NCBI GenBank assembly: GCA_002943765.1
Contig: PQWQ01000016.1
Location: 310,001-374,000 of the forward strand
Direction of reading: 5' to 3'
DNA: 64,000 nt
Source of the DNA: Psoroptes ovis
Lineage: Eukaryota; Arthropoda; Arachnida; Sarcoptiformes; Psoroptidae
Below, piece after piece: positions 1 to 13,565 of this stretch. A model generated the notes under the pieces. It was not told the origin of the DNA, did not search any database, and saw nothing but the letters and a program-made list of their open reading frames with translations. The position numbers and the translations under genes were made by a program. Within the stretch, counting starts at the first letter, position 1. Each line of letters opens with the position of its first letter.

Positions 1-1474
1 TCCAAAAAAAAATAAATTGTGATTTAAAGGTTGGGCGAACCTTTTTTACAAGCTTGCAAGCTATAGATACAATGCAATGTGATACGATTATGTGATGCTA
101 TGTTTTTGATGATGATCATTATGATCATCATCATCATAATCATAATGATCAATGATCACATCGAAATATATAAACAACTTTGGAATTTTTATTTTTTTGA
201 TTTTTATGAATTCAAGAATTGAATTCTTTTTCATTTCAGAAAATTATAACAAATAATGATCATGTAATAATCTATTTCATTTATTTTCATTTCATTTCTT
301 ATTTACAAATTAAAATGAAATTCGTAAAATACAATAAATTATCAATCAAGTCTCGACTCTGAATCATAAAATTATTATTCAACAATTATGGATTAGAATT
401 ACGAGCGAAAATCGTCGAAAAAAATTTTGAATTTGAAATTTTAGAAGAATTTCGAATTCATTCATTTTTCAAATGAATTTTCATCCATAGAAATTGCATG
501 ATTTGGACGAAATTTTTTTCAAAAATTTCAAAAACTTTTTATTACACTTTTCGTTTATGATCAAATAGAAAAAATTTGAAATAAACTTGAAATTAAAAAT
601 AATCGAAATACTTCTTTACTCCATGAATTTTTCTGTTGAATTCATTATGCCAACATTTCAAGGTAAAAAGATTTCAAGGTAAAGATTTTAGAGATGGCTA
701 AAAAAATACGGTTCATTTTATTTTTATTTCATTCATTTATTCATCGATTATCATCATCAATTTTCGACCAGAAAAAAAATCAGCCGAAAAAAAATTATAA
801 CTAAAGAAATAAGCAACTCCAATGGCTAACGAGCTTGGCCACTAAGACTATAAACTTGATAATCTTAATAATAATAAAAATAATAATGATAATGAACAGA
901 AACGTTTAAATATTTAATCTTTTTATCATTTTATTATTATTATTATTATTACTGTTTTTTCAACCATTTATTATTGGCCAAGCAATTTTTTCTTAAGATT
1001 TGATTCGATTTTGATCAAATACAAATTTGAATTCAGTGCTGATCACTTTTAGTCCATTTCGCTTATCACTTTGCATTCATTCTATTCAACCATTCACCAT
1101 TCAATCATCATCAACATCAGAAGCACCACTATCATCTATTTATTATCATCAATACATTTCCCTTCATTTATTTCTTCTTCAAGAGAAAATTATTATTATT
1201 ATTATTATTACAGTCATTATATAACTCTGAAAATATAAAATTTATATCAAGCGAATAGATTGAGAGTCAATAATAGATGATGATGATGTTCAGATGCAAT
1301 CGATGGTACTACTACATCATCATCATCATCATCAATGCATTTTTAATATTACTTCTATATATTTCAACCTTTTAAAACATTAAAACTATTTGATATTCAA
1401 TCGATTTCGAATTCAGTCAATGAATGTTTAATGCATCTTTTTTAAGCAGCAGCAAAGATTTAAATTGCTTGAAA

Positions 1475-1499
1475 CGTTTCTCAAATACTTTGAGAAACG
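1475..1499. repeat. Short perfect hairpin
   Basis: Two perfect 11-nt arms (1475-1485 and 1489-1499, CGTTTCTCAAA and its complement) flank a 3-nt loop. It lies in intergenic DNA. No function is evident. Confidence 0.7.
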
Positions 1500-1712
1500 C
1501 TGATCATCGACCATGTATTGGCTTGAAAACTACACGATTTTATTTTATTTTATTCATCATTCATTTTCCATTCACATCTCCAATGAATAAATGACTGAAT
1601 ATATTTGAGTGTTAGTGTCTAGAGATGATAATGATTACGATAATAATAATAATCATTATGATCATCATCATCAGCATCATTTTATCATTTTATAATCCTA
1701 ATAATAATATTA

Positions 1713-1786
1713 TGTTGTCCGGAAAGTTTTTGCCGGTTATATCGTAGAAAATAATGAGAAAATCGGCAAGAACTTTTCAGACAACT
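1713..1786. mobile_element. Mariner-like MITE, copy 1 (74 bp)
   Basis: The element has imperfect terminal inverted repeats of about 22 nt (left 1714-1735 beginning GTTGTCCGGAAAG, right 1764-1785 ending CTTTTCAGACAAC). A TA dinucleotide flanks each side (1711-1712 and 1787-1788), as expected for the TA target duplication of Tc1/mariner elements. There is no coding capacity. The interior resembles copy 3 at 35055, including a shared TAGAAAAT core, so the two belong to one subfamily. Confidence 0.75.
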
Positions 1787-4390
1787 TAATAATAATACGC
1801 AAGTGATGAAAATTTGCGCAGCAAAAAAAATTCATTCACAGTTCAATATTTCAATAGTAAATGAGTGAATGAATTGAATTGGATGATAATGATCATTGAG
1901 AATATACCATTTAACATTTATTCCATTCAATCATTATCAATCGGCGGAAAATAATGATGAATTTTTTTTTTTGTTTGAAAAATTTTTGATAATAATCATC
2001 ACCATTATTGCTTTGATTATCAATGGATTTTCTCTCGAAGAGATTTAATGTGTTTGAAAGTGTTGAAATTGTTGAAAACATTTCACTTAGGATTTCATTT
2101 ATCCATTCATTCATTGATTCATCGATTTCAATCTATTATTATTTCACATTTCAAATATTGAAATGAAATTTTCATGTTTTTTTTGTATTTTGAAAATGAA
2201 AATTTTCTTTAATGGTTTTTCTATGACTTATTTTTCTTTGTACAACTTTTATCACTTACGACAATGTCATTCAACAGTCATCTTCTATGGCTTTTGATTG
2301 ATATTTATGATGATTTAAATATATCATTATCAGCCTAAATAGACGAGAAAATGAAATAATATTCTCGATCATCATCATTAAGTAATAGGCTATTTTTTCT
2401 ATTCAATTCAAATGTAAATTGCAGCAAAAATCAATCATCAACATCTGAACATGCATGTAAATCATTTTTTAAAACCATAAAACACGTATGTAACATTTGC
2501 GCAAATAATAGCACATTATACATCAATGAACGCCTACAACTTTTTATTTCTTTGAAAAAAAACCTTTTGAGGTTTTTTTCTTCGTTCAAAGAATTGATTA
2601 ATTTTCATACACACAGCTCTTGTAAAACCTTTTTTCAAAGGTTATAACCTCAAAAATCTCGCATAATTGAAAATTTTTATTTCACAAAAAATTACTTTGA
2701 ATTATGTCATGTGCATTTGTTTATTTATTTGAATTTGCATCCAATGATTCATTCATTCAAAATAATTTTTATTTTAGAATTTCATTTACAAATAATTCAT
2801 ATTTCATACTTTTCGTATTCATAGATTCACATTTGACAAGTGAACCAAATGAATTATTTGATTTAAAATTTAAATCAATTGAATTATTACTACGAATTCA
2901 AAATGAATGAATGAATGAATAAACGAATAATGCCTAACCCAAGAAAAATACATAATTTATTGATCAATGAATATTCAAAAAAATTAAAATAAAGCAAAAA
3001 TAAAGCAATACAAATCAAGAAATCTACGAATCTCGGTTGATACTTGATCTTATGGTTGAATATTTGAATATACATCATAAGTAAAACAATTATACATTCA
3101 ATAAAATAATAATTATTAAATTTTGAAAAATGAAAAATTTATCACCTGTTGAATATATGGTTTTTCACTTCATTTCATTATTCAATTGTTTTCGCACATT
3201 TACATGCACACACACACACTGACACTAAACTTATATTTATATTTGTCAGCTATAAAAATGCTTCTCACACAAACCACCTCTGCTTCTGATGTCAAGTATC
3301 ATTCAATTAAATAAATGATATGATTGAATATATTATTATTAAAAATGAATGATTTTAAATGTCAAGAGAAAAATACCCGAGAAAAATAATAATAATTATT
3401 TTTATCCAAATTTACACCTTTATCATGGTTGTATATCTTGTTTTATTTTTTTTTCTTAAAATTATTATTATTATAATCATTATCAACAAGAGATTTAATT
3501 TGAATTTAAAAAAAAAATTTATATTTAAATTCACATTAAAAAACATAAAAAAAATTTCAATGGAAATTCAATTATCTTTGATGATCATCATCATCATCAA
3601 CAGCAGCAGCAACAGCAACAACTACCACTGCTTATGGCTTTATTATGATCATTATTTATTTATTTTCATTTATTTTTCAATGAAGATTTTAATCAAAATA
3701 TTTTAATCCTAATTCAGTTTTTATTGGTTTTTTTTCTTGGTATTTTCTGTAGTTTAATCTTCTTCAAAGTATTTGACATTCAAGAACCTGATTTTATTTC
3801 ATTCAATTTTTTTTTCTTGTAATATCAACAACAACAACAGCAACAGTAAACTGGTTATAAATATTTTTATATTTAAATTGATGTATTAAATGTGAAAAAG
3901 AAAACATGGAATCGAAAATTGTATTCTAAGATGCTCAGGCAATCCTATTGGCTTTTTATTTCAATTTTCTCCGGATTTTTCTCGATTGAAATTTTGATTG
4001 ATTATTTTGGAATGCAAAGTGGCCGAATGTCAAGAAGGAAATGTCCAGTCTACTTGAACAATTGCAACGCACACCTTTTGTCTAATTTACACGGAATAAA
4101 CACATTAAGCAAAATTTCTGCAAAGGAATAATGAATTCATTAATGTAAACCAATGTTTGTCAACGCAAATTATCTGATTTTACATTTTCAAATAAAATAA
4201 ATAAACAATATTTAAGAATGTAAACAATCAAAAAACAATTAATAGATTGTTAATCATTGGCAAAATGCTTTCAGATATTTAGAAATTCAAAGAAAATAAA
4301 TAATCGTAAAGAAAACAATTTAAAATGCCAATCAATCAATCGATCGATTAATCATAAATTTAATTGACATTTTCAAGAGATTCAAATTAC

Positions 4391-4424
4391 AAATTATTTT
4401 CAAATAATAATTTGAAAATAATTT
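4391..4424. repeat. AT-rich perfect palindrome
   Basis: Two 15-nt arms (4391-4405 and 4410-4424) are exact reverse complements around a 4-nt loop. The arms are almost purely A and T. It may be a cruciform-prone site or a MITE remnant, or simply chance in AT-rich DNA. Confidence 0.6.
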
Positions 4425-7106
4425 TTACAAATTTTCTCGAAAAAACACTTGTCTTTTCCAGTTTAAACATAAATAACATGAATCAAAATAAATAAACATT
4501 TCAAAATGCGCCAAGAGCTTTTATTTCTGGTAATAATAATAATAATAATACACCCAAAACAACAACAACACGAAAAAATCAATCAAAAATTTTCAACTTT
4601 TAAATTCTCAAAATACTCAAATGTGTCAATGTGTGTGTGTATAGGCAATTTTCAATAGGCTTCATTGTTTCTTCTCATCATGATTGTAACTTCGCATCCA
4701 AAATCGAAAATCAAAAATAATTTGGTGTAAAGATTAGCGAGAATAGTTTTTTTTCAATTTCAAATGATCAAATGATAATGATGATGCATCAATTCAATCA
4801 TTTGATGATCTTCGCTGGCATCTTCTTCAAAAAAAAATAGAAACAAAAATTAATGATAACATCTTCAAATGAAGGATCATTATTTTGGATATTTTTTTTT
4901 TGATTGAAAATTAATGATTTCTCATAACATATATTGAATAATAGTGAATTGAGGAGAAGAAAAATTAATTCAAGAAACAAGAAGGCAAAAATATTTGAAA
5001 ATCAAATTCAATTGATTGAATCTTTCGATCAAAATCTATTGATCGAAAAATGTGAAATGAAATAATATTCACAAATTTACATTCATCAATAATCATCATT
5101 ATTCACAAAAAAAAGTGAATGAATGAATTCATTGATACAATCAAAGATTGTGATGATGATGATGATGATGATCGATGTGAATAATGAGTAGTTATCATAA
5201 TCATTATCATCAACAACAACAACAAATGATGATGATGATCATCATCATCATTGATCAATGATTTGATCAATGTATTGATGATGAGAAACATCATCATCAT
5301 CATCATATGCATACCAATACAATGTGTGTACATCATTAAGTATGATATTTAAAAATAAATAAATCATTCATACATGTAAATGAATGAATTTGTATGAATG
5401 ATTGCCATTATTTCACATGGATTTTTCAAAGATTTTTTGATTTTGATTTTCTTCAGATGAATTTACCTGCAAGGCAATATACGAATCAATTATTTTACCT
5501 TTCATTCATTCATTCATTCATTCATCGCTGTACCTGTTCATTTCATTTTATTTCATTTAATAATAATGATGATGATGATAATATTAGAAAATGTTTGTTT
5601 GTTTGTTTGATTAATCTCCGGGTGTTCATCATTATTGCTATTATTATTATTATCATGGTATGAATCGTCGTTTGAATGATGTAATCAAATGTGATTACTC
5701 ATATCCTATGTATATTGATAATAATAATTCTAATAATTATTATTATGGACTATTTATCGCCAAAAATCAAAAGCAAAATTTCAAATTTTTGAAATCATTT
5801 CACATGTATACAAGAGGTATATGAACGAGTACATATTTTGGGTTTGTTATCAAATTTTATCAAGTCTCAAATACAAACATATGAGCTCTGATAAATATTA
5901 ATAATTTTTGTTGGGCTTGAAATTTATCAAAAATATTTTGGTTTGCCCAAAAATAAGTCAAATTTCTATTATTTTTATCAAAATTATTAATAATATCAAT
6001 ATTTCTTCCTGTTCCTAACGGTGTTATTTGACATATTTATTATTATTTATTTATTTCATTTAAAAAAGGATTAACTTTAACATATTTTATATCAAATCAA
6101 ATAATACTTTCACATAAATCAATCAATCAATCATAATTCATCACCAGAAAAAAAAATTTTGATGGGAAAATTGATTAATATTAAAGTAATTCAACGTAAT
6201 TAGAAATTCACATCATTCATTCAGTGTAACAATTCATTTCATCAGGCAAAATTGAATTAATCAATCAATCTATCAATCAATTAATCAATTATTTTCGATG
6301 ATACTCAAGGAGAGCAAAAAGTGATCAATAATCGATCATGTAATCAATTGGAATAACATCGAATCGATCATTCTGGAGATACCATTTGATGCATTAGATG
6401 CATTCAAAGACCACCACACACGCCATATGAATCATTTGTTTGTGAAATATGAAATGAATCATGTGAAAGGCTTACATTCACATGAAATATTCATAATTAA
6501 ATGCTGAAACAATTTGAGAAAACAAAAAATTACCGAAAATATAATGTCAATATACGCATAACACACAAATGTTGAATAAATAAACATTAATGGCCTGTGT
6601 GTGCCACATTTTTTTGAACCACATAAAAATTTTACCTACAAACAATTAATTGCAAAAACATTGAAACAAACAAACAAAAACGAATCAAATCAAATAGGTT
6701 AATTAAGAAATGACGATGGAAATGTGAAGTTAAGTTAATTACATTTAATAGCATATGGCTTATGAAACCATTTGTTAATTTATGTATCTGATTTTGATCT
6801 GAAACCATAATTTTTTCATTAATTTCATTTATAGCAAAAAATTGATTAAAATGAAATTATTAATCAAAGAAAATAATCAAAAGCAATCATAATTTGTCCT
6901 TATTAATTTGTGTGTGTCCACACACATAGCCAAATAGAAACGAATCATACATAGAAATATGTATGAAATATGTATAAATCTTTGATCTAATTTTCTTTGT
7001 AAAAATAATTAAAATCGAAATAATCAAAATTGAAATGATTCCCATAAATGGTCATCAATAAGGCTTAATACTTGTTTTATTTTTATTTGTTTTTATTTAT
7101 TTATTA

Positions 7107-7180
7107 GGTTGTCCAAAAAGTTCTGACCGATTTGAATAAGCAAGTTCTATTGAACAAGCAAAATGAACTTTTCGGACAGC
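7107..7180. mobile_element. Mariner-like MITE, copy 2 (74 bp)
   Basis: The left end begins GGTTGTCCAAAAAGTT and the right end closes AACTTTTCGGACAGC. TA flanks the element at 7105-7106 and 7181-7182. Its length equals that of copy 1. The interior differs from copies 1 and 3, so it may represent a second subfamily. It has no coding capacity. Confidence 0.75.
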
Positions 7181-7695
7181 TAAATATTTATTTAATTTCA
7201 TACATCTATTTTGACTTACCGATTGACTTTTTTTTGCGGTGGTTGGTGTTTGGTTTTATTAAAATTTTTTCACTGAAAAAACGATCAAATTTCAATGGAA
7301 ATCTTGTTTTGTTTATTTATTTATTTATTTTTTGCTTAATTCAAAAAACATTTAAATTTTTTTTTCATTCAATAAACACACATACATTTATTATGAAATT
7401 TGATTATGAAAGCATCAGCAGCAATCGATTGATTTGAACATTTTAAAAAAATTAAGAAAAATGATTTTGGCTAAAATTCATTTTGATATATGATATATTT
7501 GTCGTTGTTGTTTCATTTATTGTTGTTTGATGTGTGTATTTTTATTAAGATTAAACAAAACAGACAAAAAAATATTTGAACTTTTTTCAAGAAAACAAAT
7601 TTAAATTTCAAAAATTTTAAAATTTCAAAATTTAAAAATTTAAAAATTAATCATCGATTGAAATTATTAATAATATCAAATTAAAACATAAAATT

Positions 7696-8037
7696 ATGGA
7701 GAATAATAATAATGATGATCTAAATGTTAATCAAAATAATAATAATGAATGTTTATATGTAATTGTTATTATTTCAATATTATTATTTATTTATTTGGGA
7801 ATTTTCATTATTATCATATATTTTTCTTTAATTGAATTTGAAAATGATGAAATTGTAATGTCAATATTGGGAGTATTATTAATGAATTTATATGAAAAAT
7901 TATTCAATTTTTTTCAATCATTTAATCGTATTAATAATCACGTCTTGGTGGACATGGTGTTTGTGCTATTTTCACTTTACCCATTGGAATTTGATTTTTT
8001 GATTGTATTATTGTTGATGCTGAAATATCATCATTAA
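7696..8037 (+). CDS. Candidate small membrane protein (weak)
   Basis: This is an unrecognised 113-codon open frame. It begins with an Asn/Asp-rich segment (about residues 1-20), followed by a strongly hydrophobic stretch at about residues 22-47 that could be one membrane helix, then a short amphipathic region. The first two thirds look codon-biased like neighbouring genes. The last 35 or so codons lie antisense to the 3' coding end of the calcipressin gene, which is unlikely for a genuine C-terminus unless the gene is spliced or the transcripts overlap convergently. It could be a real small gene, a first exon, or an artefact of AT-rich DNA. Confidence 0.25.
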   Translation: MENNNNDDLNVNQNNNNECLYVIVIISILLFIYLGIFIIIIYFSLIEFENDEIVMSILGVLLMNLYEKLFNFFQSFNRINNHVLVDMVFVLFSLYPLEFDFLIVLLLMLKYHH

Positions 8038-8889
8038 AAAATCCTTCATCATCATTACTATCATTGTTATTATCATTGCTATTATTATTATTATTATTAT
8101 CAGAATCAATTGTTGAACGATCATTACAAACATGTACAACAATAGCTGGTTGATTAATGGTTGATGCATGCAATTCATGTGTTTGTCCGGGTAATAAATT
8201 AGCTAATGCTGATTGTAAATCTAAATTCAAAATTGGTTGTGCTTCTTCGATAGGTTCCCAACCTTCAGGTGGTGATGCTGGCGGTGATATCAGGAATTGT
8301 TTTTCCAGCGCTGGCGGTTTTAATAAATGATTATTTTTATCATTCATCGATGAAGATTTATCCGGTATTTCAGCAAAATAACAATTAATTTGTTCATCAC
8401 CGAATTTCATTTGATTCATAACGATTCTTGCTTTTATTGTTGCTTTTTGTGAACTAAAATCTAAACGTGCACGACGAAAACTTTTGAAATATAAAAACTT
8501 TATATTCGAATCTAATTGTAGAAATGCATTTTCAAATTCATTCTATTTAAATAACATGAAAAAAATTAATTACTTAATATAATAAGATTATCAATCCAAA
8601 ACAAACAAACCCTTTCATCTGAAGCCGGTTGAAATATACGGCTATCCATATTTGTAATAATCAATGATTTAGGTAATTCAATCATCGATGGATCATCTTC
8701 ATCATTATCATCATCATCATCAATACTGTTATTATCAATTAAATATCGTTCAAAATCTTTAAAATCAGCATCAATCGATATGAATGTATCATTCGCATCA
8801 TCTTCATTATCATCATTTTCATTATCACTATGATCGATTGGAATTATTTGATCAATATCGTTATTATTATTATTATTATTTAGATTCAT
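7931..8889 (-). CDS. RCAN: Calcipressin (regulator of calcineurin, RCAN family)
   Basis: The protein binds and modulates the phosphatase calcineurin; the Drosophila relatives are sarah/nebula. There are two coding exons: 8889-8611 and 8542-7931, joined in phase 0 across a 68-nt GT/AG intron, giving 296 aa. Residues 1-70 are Asn/Asp-rich low complexity. An RRM-like fold follows (about 73-145), starting PKSLIITNMDSRIF and continuing through FLYFKSFRRARLDFSS and KFGDEQINCYFAE. Next come the diagnostic FLISPPASPPEGWEP motif and the LPGQTHELHAS and AIVVHVC segments. The C-terminus, after a poly-Asn insertion, ends with a short PRRDY tail. I chose the Met at 8889; a Met at 9003 is also in frame but would add a hydrophobic stretch not expected in the family. 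The low-complexity N-terminus and poly-Asn insert make it longer than typical RCAN proteins (about 200-250 aa). Confidence 0.93.
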
Positions 8890-11800
8890 TTTTTTAACAC
8901 AAATAAATATTATTCTTCCTGTTATTATCTTTGTTGTATCAAAAATTTTTAAACGGAAAAATTTAAATTGTAATTTTTGATAAACAAATAGCCAAAAATA
9001 CAATGACGTTTACACAAAATGTACACACACAACAAATCAATCAAATAAAACATTGAACAAAACAAAAAAAAACAAAAAAAAACGAATCAGGTACAAATTA
9101 AATTGATAATTTGTCGACAATTGACGATATTAATATTATTTGAGAAATTTAAATATAATTTGAATTATATTGAATTATATATTTCATTGAAAATACACAG
9201 ATTTGAAATAAAATCGAAAAAAACCATTGAATTTCATTCAATTTCATTGAAATTGTACATTCATTTATTTGATTATTGTCGTTGTCGTATTTAGTTTGTT
9301 TTGAATTAATGTGATCAATAATAATAATCAATTGATGATAATGATAATAATAATATTATTAATATCTGCTCATTAAATAAACAACGACGACGACGACGAC
9401 GATATTCATCATCATCATTATTATTAGTTGAATTGCAATTTTCAAATATTTGAATTAATATTTCAATTACGAATTACAAGAAAAAATTGCAAATTTTTAA
9501 AACAAACACAGACACGAATACACACACACAAATACAAATACAAATACAAAAAACGATTACAATTGTTTGGCATTGATAAATGAATGAATGAATGGATGGA
9601 TGAATTGATGAATTAATAGTAAATGATGATGATGATTTAATGACGAAACATATTTACGTAATTGAAAAAAAATATTAATACAAATATTGCAAATAATCAA
9701 TTTGTAATCATTGATTGATTGATCGATCAAAGATTTGATGAATTCATCGGTTGTGTTGATATGTTGTTGATGTTGTTGTTATGTTTGTATTTGAACATTT
9801 TCACATTCGTATTCACCATGGATTTAGGTTTTTTTTGTTTGTATTTGAATTTTTTGGCAATGGCAAAAATTGCGAAATGGTCAGTGGTTGGTTGGTTGAT
9901 TTAATTGGTTTTTGGAATTTAAAAATTGAAATAAAATTGAAAAATTAGATTTCATTTAAACGAAATTAAAATCATATATTGGTACCTTTAAATCAAATTC
10001 TGTTGTATCATTGAATGATAATACAAATTCTTCAATTTTAATTCAGATTTGAAAAAGCCAAAATCAATATACGAATAATTTTTCTGTAATGAATGAAAAC
10101 GGAATTAAATTTTGGATTTATTCGATTTTTTGCGTATTTATTATTATTATTATTATATTCAGTAAAAAACACATTGATTTTTCTTTACGTTTTAGTCGAT
10201 TTGTGTATTATTTTCATTGATATACATACAAAATTCTGGTAAATGTTTGAAAAGCTTTTTTCACATTCAATAATACTCGAGTAATTATTATTATTATTGT
10301 TTTTAATTTGTTGTTGTTTTTGTTTATTCATTTATTCATTCATATATACAACAAATTCCAGCCATAATACACATGTACGCATGATGCCATCGGAATCCTT
10401 GTTATTATTATTTTTATTATAATTTTCATTATATTTCAATAGTTTCATGTTTGCTTGCAAGCGCAATTGGAAGAATTTTCTTCTTTCTGATTTCTCTCAG
10501 TTGATTGTACACAATTTTTATTTTGTTTTGCTTTTTTATAAGAATTTTTTTTAGTATGATATTTTCAATGTTGTTTGCATTTGTTTATTATTTGAAATTG
10601 GAAAAATAAAAACATTTCTTTCTCTCTCATTTGTTCATAAAAGACGATTTTTGATTTTTTATTTTTTCATTTGAAAAATTCTATCATTTTGGTGCTGTTT
10701 GCTTGAATTTTCAAGAAACTAATCGTAGTAATTTTTGAGATTTTAGTTCAATTAAAATTGAAATTCAATTTATTTGAACGAAATGAACGCAATCCAATTA
10801 CCATAACTGAACAAATCATTTAATTTCCGAGCGAACCATGGCAGGTTTCAATAGACAAAATATAATCAAGAAACCAAAAAGGTCAAGGTCTCTGTTGAAA
10901 TTCAAAGAAAATAAATGAAAAATAAAAAAATCAAAGGATCATGTGATAATTGTATTTTATCAAGTAATCAAATGATATATACACGGACCAAATGATATTT
11001 CAAGGAAAATTTCCGAAAAGGAAATGTCATTTAAACGATGAAATAGAGGACAGATAGATTGATGAAGAGAAAGATAGGGAAAGATAGAAGGAACAAAGAT
11101 GGCCGAAAATAATGAATTCGAGAATTCATTTGAGAATCATTTCATGCGCGATTCATTGTTCATTGATTGCGAATATATAAGTCGGAACTGCTGCTGGTTA
11201 TTTGTCTCGATTTGTCTCAATACGATCTCAATGGATATCATTGAAAAATCGAGGTGATTATGGTTCCATTTTTAAACAGAAATTCTATATGATCGAAGCT
11301 AAAAATGTAGATCAAATAGACACAAGTGTTATTCATAAGTGCTTGACTATTTCAAAATGCCAAATACATTGAAATGATGAAGATGAAGGTTTCCATAACA
11401 TAAATTATATCTTTACAATTATGTGATTTAATCAAATAATTTATTATTAATAAATGAATAAATAAATTTTTAATTAAATTCATGATGACCATAATAATTT
11501 ATTCGCCTGAAATATCAATATTTCCATTCATTTTGAACGAATCGATTATAAATCGTATTCGTATAGCGAAATGAAATTTTTGGCCACAAAATAAGAATGA
11601 ATTAATGAAAAAAAAAACAATTTAAAATAAAGGTAAGTTTGTATCAAATAATTACTATTTTTTAAAAAACTATGATCAAAGATTATTATCAAAGATTGGA
11701 GTCACCAAAGTTTAGTGTGAAAATAATTAATTCAAAATAGTTTTGAATGACGAATGAATAAATTAAATCATTTAAATCATGTCTAAAAAAATTATCAGGT

Positions 11801-12749
11801 GTTCAAACATAGCGATAAGCATGTTGTCCTTCTTCAAATAAATAATTAATGATTCAAGTTAATTATAATTTGAATATTAGATTTATTTTTGCAACATTTT
11901 ACTTGAAATCGATTATCAAAAATTAATGTAAATATTCGAACAATCGATTATCGATTAAAAATACTTGTAAATATTGAAAAATGCACTGAAACGATCTTTG
12001 AATCTATTAATTTTTGCATTTTTTTCATCTCAAATAGACACACCATCAATTGACATTGAAAAATTTTGAAATATCTAATAATAAAAATAAATAAATTTTT
12101 CCTGTAATTTTCTCATGTTTTGCCTTCATCAATGATAATATTTGGTGATGTTTACCTGTGTATTTGCAAAAAAAAATACAAAATTTCAAAGATGTTTTTG
12201 GAAATGAAATGAAAAAAAAAATAATCAAATAAATGTAGACATAGATTTACAGTGGTAGTATTGGCTAAAGTGGTTTGCTGCTCAAATCTAATGGCAATAT
12301 TTTTCTATGAATAAATCATATTGAATCATTTTCAATCGTTTGATAAACACTGTAAATGACATTTTACCGCGAAACAAAAATTGACCAAATTTTTTTATTT
12401 GATGAATAAATGTCATATTCACACAAATATATGTGTGAATATAAGCATATTAGCATAGATATGTCAACTAGACATGAATAAGTAATCATTAATAAGTAAA
12501 TATATATTTAAACGATTTAAACATTGAATTTGAAAATACATTTATACATTTATATTTAAAAAAAATAAAAAATAAAATAAACACACATTTTTCTTTTAAT
12601 TTTCTTTTTATATTCAAATTTTATATAATTCAATATATACAAATGTTTTTATATTCAAATATAAATATAATTTCTTTAATATTTCTATATATTTTCTTTA
12701 ATATATTTTTTTCAATTTATCTTTTCCATAATAATAATTATACAGATGT

Positions 12750-12782
<33 letters not shown>

Positions 12783-13118
12783 ATCATTGAATCGATCAAC
12801 AAAATGTGAAAAGAATTCCCAAAATTTTTCAAATAAAATTCAACAAATTCATTCATTTTTTTGGTTGTGAAATATTTTTATTATTATTATTATTCTGCAC
12901 AGTGAAAAAATATTACAGTGAAATATTTCTGAGATAAAATTCCTTCAAATTCTTTTGCCTGTTCTCAAATCATTTGAATTCTTCAACAAAATTCAAATAC
13001 CAAAATACACAAAACGATCGATCTTTTAAATGGCTGTGAATTTTTACTTATTCCTTTAAAAAAAAATTATTGAATTATCAATTTTTATTCTATACGTGTA
13101 TTATTATTAATAATAATA

Positions 13119-13565
13119 TTATTGCCAATAATAATTGTCGTCCACTTGTATTGTCAACAAAGGTTGTGAAATATTGAACAAAAATAATAAAAAAAAAAAC
13201 AAATTGAAATTGTCAAAATTATTATAAAAGAATTGATAATAATAATTCAACAAATAAAGCTTTAAATATATTTTTTTTGAATTCTGTGAAACTTTGAATT
13301 TTATTTTTGAACCAACAAACAAACAAACCAAACGGTAAGTGTGCATTTTCATTTTTAAAATAGAAAATAACAATGAAATTCCAAAGATTCCAAAGCCAAA
13401 AATGAGAATAAATAAATGAAATTCCAAGTCAATTGTCCCCGTCTCTTTTCTGAATTCTTTGATGATTTCAAACCAAACAATACCAGTACCGAATAAACCA
13501 AATACATCCAGAAATAATTTCGATAAATTCAAATTTTCAATTAATATTTTATTGTTAAAAATCAA
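13119..13565 (-). CDS. Unrecognised hydrophobic ORF (weak)
   Basis: This 148-codon frame is not recognised. Its first 80 or so residues look more protein-like than the surrounding translations: a charged N-terminus, a hydrophobic segment near residues 18-33, a polar KEFRKETGTIDLE linker, then a second hydrophobic segment near 48-68. The remainder is Phe-, Leu- and Asn-rich and looks like translated AT-rich DNA. If real, it would be an exon of a small two-helix membrane protein whose 3' part is spliced elsewhere. No domain assignment is possible. Confidence 0.2.
   Translation of the reverse strand: MIFNNKILIENLNLSKLFLDVFGLFGTGIVWFEIIKEFRKETGTIDLEFHLFILIFGFGIFGISLLFSILKMKMHTYRLVCLFVGSKIKFKVSQNSKKIYLKLYLLNYYYQFFYNNFDNFNLFFFLLFLFNISQPLLTIQVDDNYYWQ

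Larger units (their letters stand above)
1..7695. other. Gene-poor AT-rich intergenic region
   Basis: I find no gene I can support here. Open frames in this stretch are short, Ile-, Phe- or Met-rich translations of AT-rich or ATG/ATT repeats with no recognisable domain. The region holds CAT/ATG and ATT microsatellites (about 110-150, 1311-1335, 5150-5320), AT-rich palindromes, and two TA-flanked inverted-repeat elements listed separately. A stretch of less biased composition at about 3890-4130 can be read as 79 codons on the plus strand, but I recognise nothing in it. Part of the region could be an intron of a gene whose exons lie outside the window. Confidence 0.6.

Noticed and set aside
3892..4131. 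79-codon plus-strand ORF in a less AT-rich patch
   Set aside because: It resembles no family I know and has no supporting splice or neighbour evidence.
5103..5336. Minus-strand ORF with runs of Met, Asp, His and Ser
   Set aside because: It is a translation of CAT/ATG trinucleotide repeats and shows no protein-like sequence.
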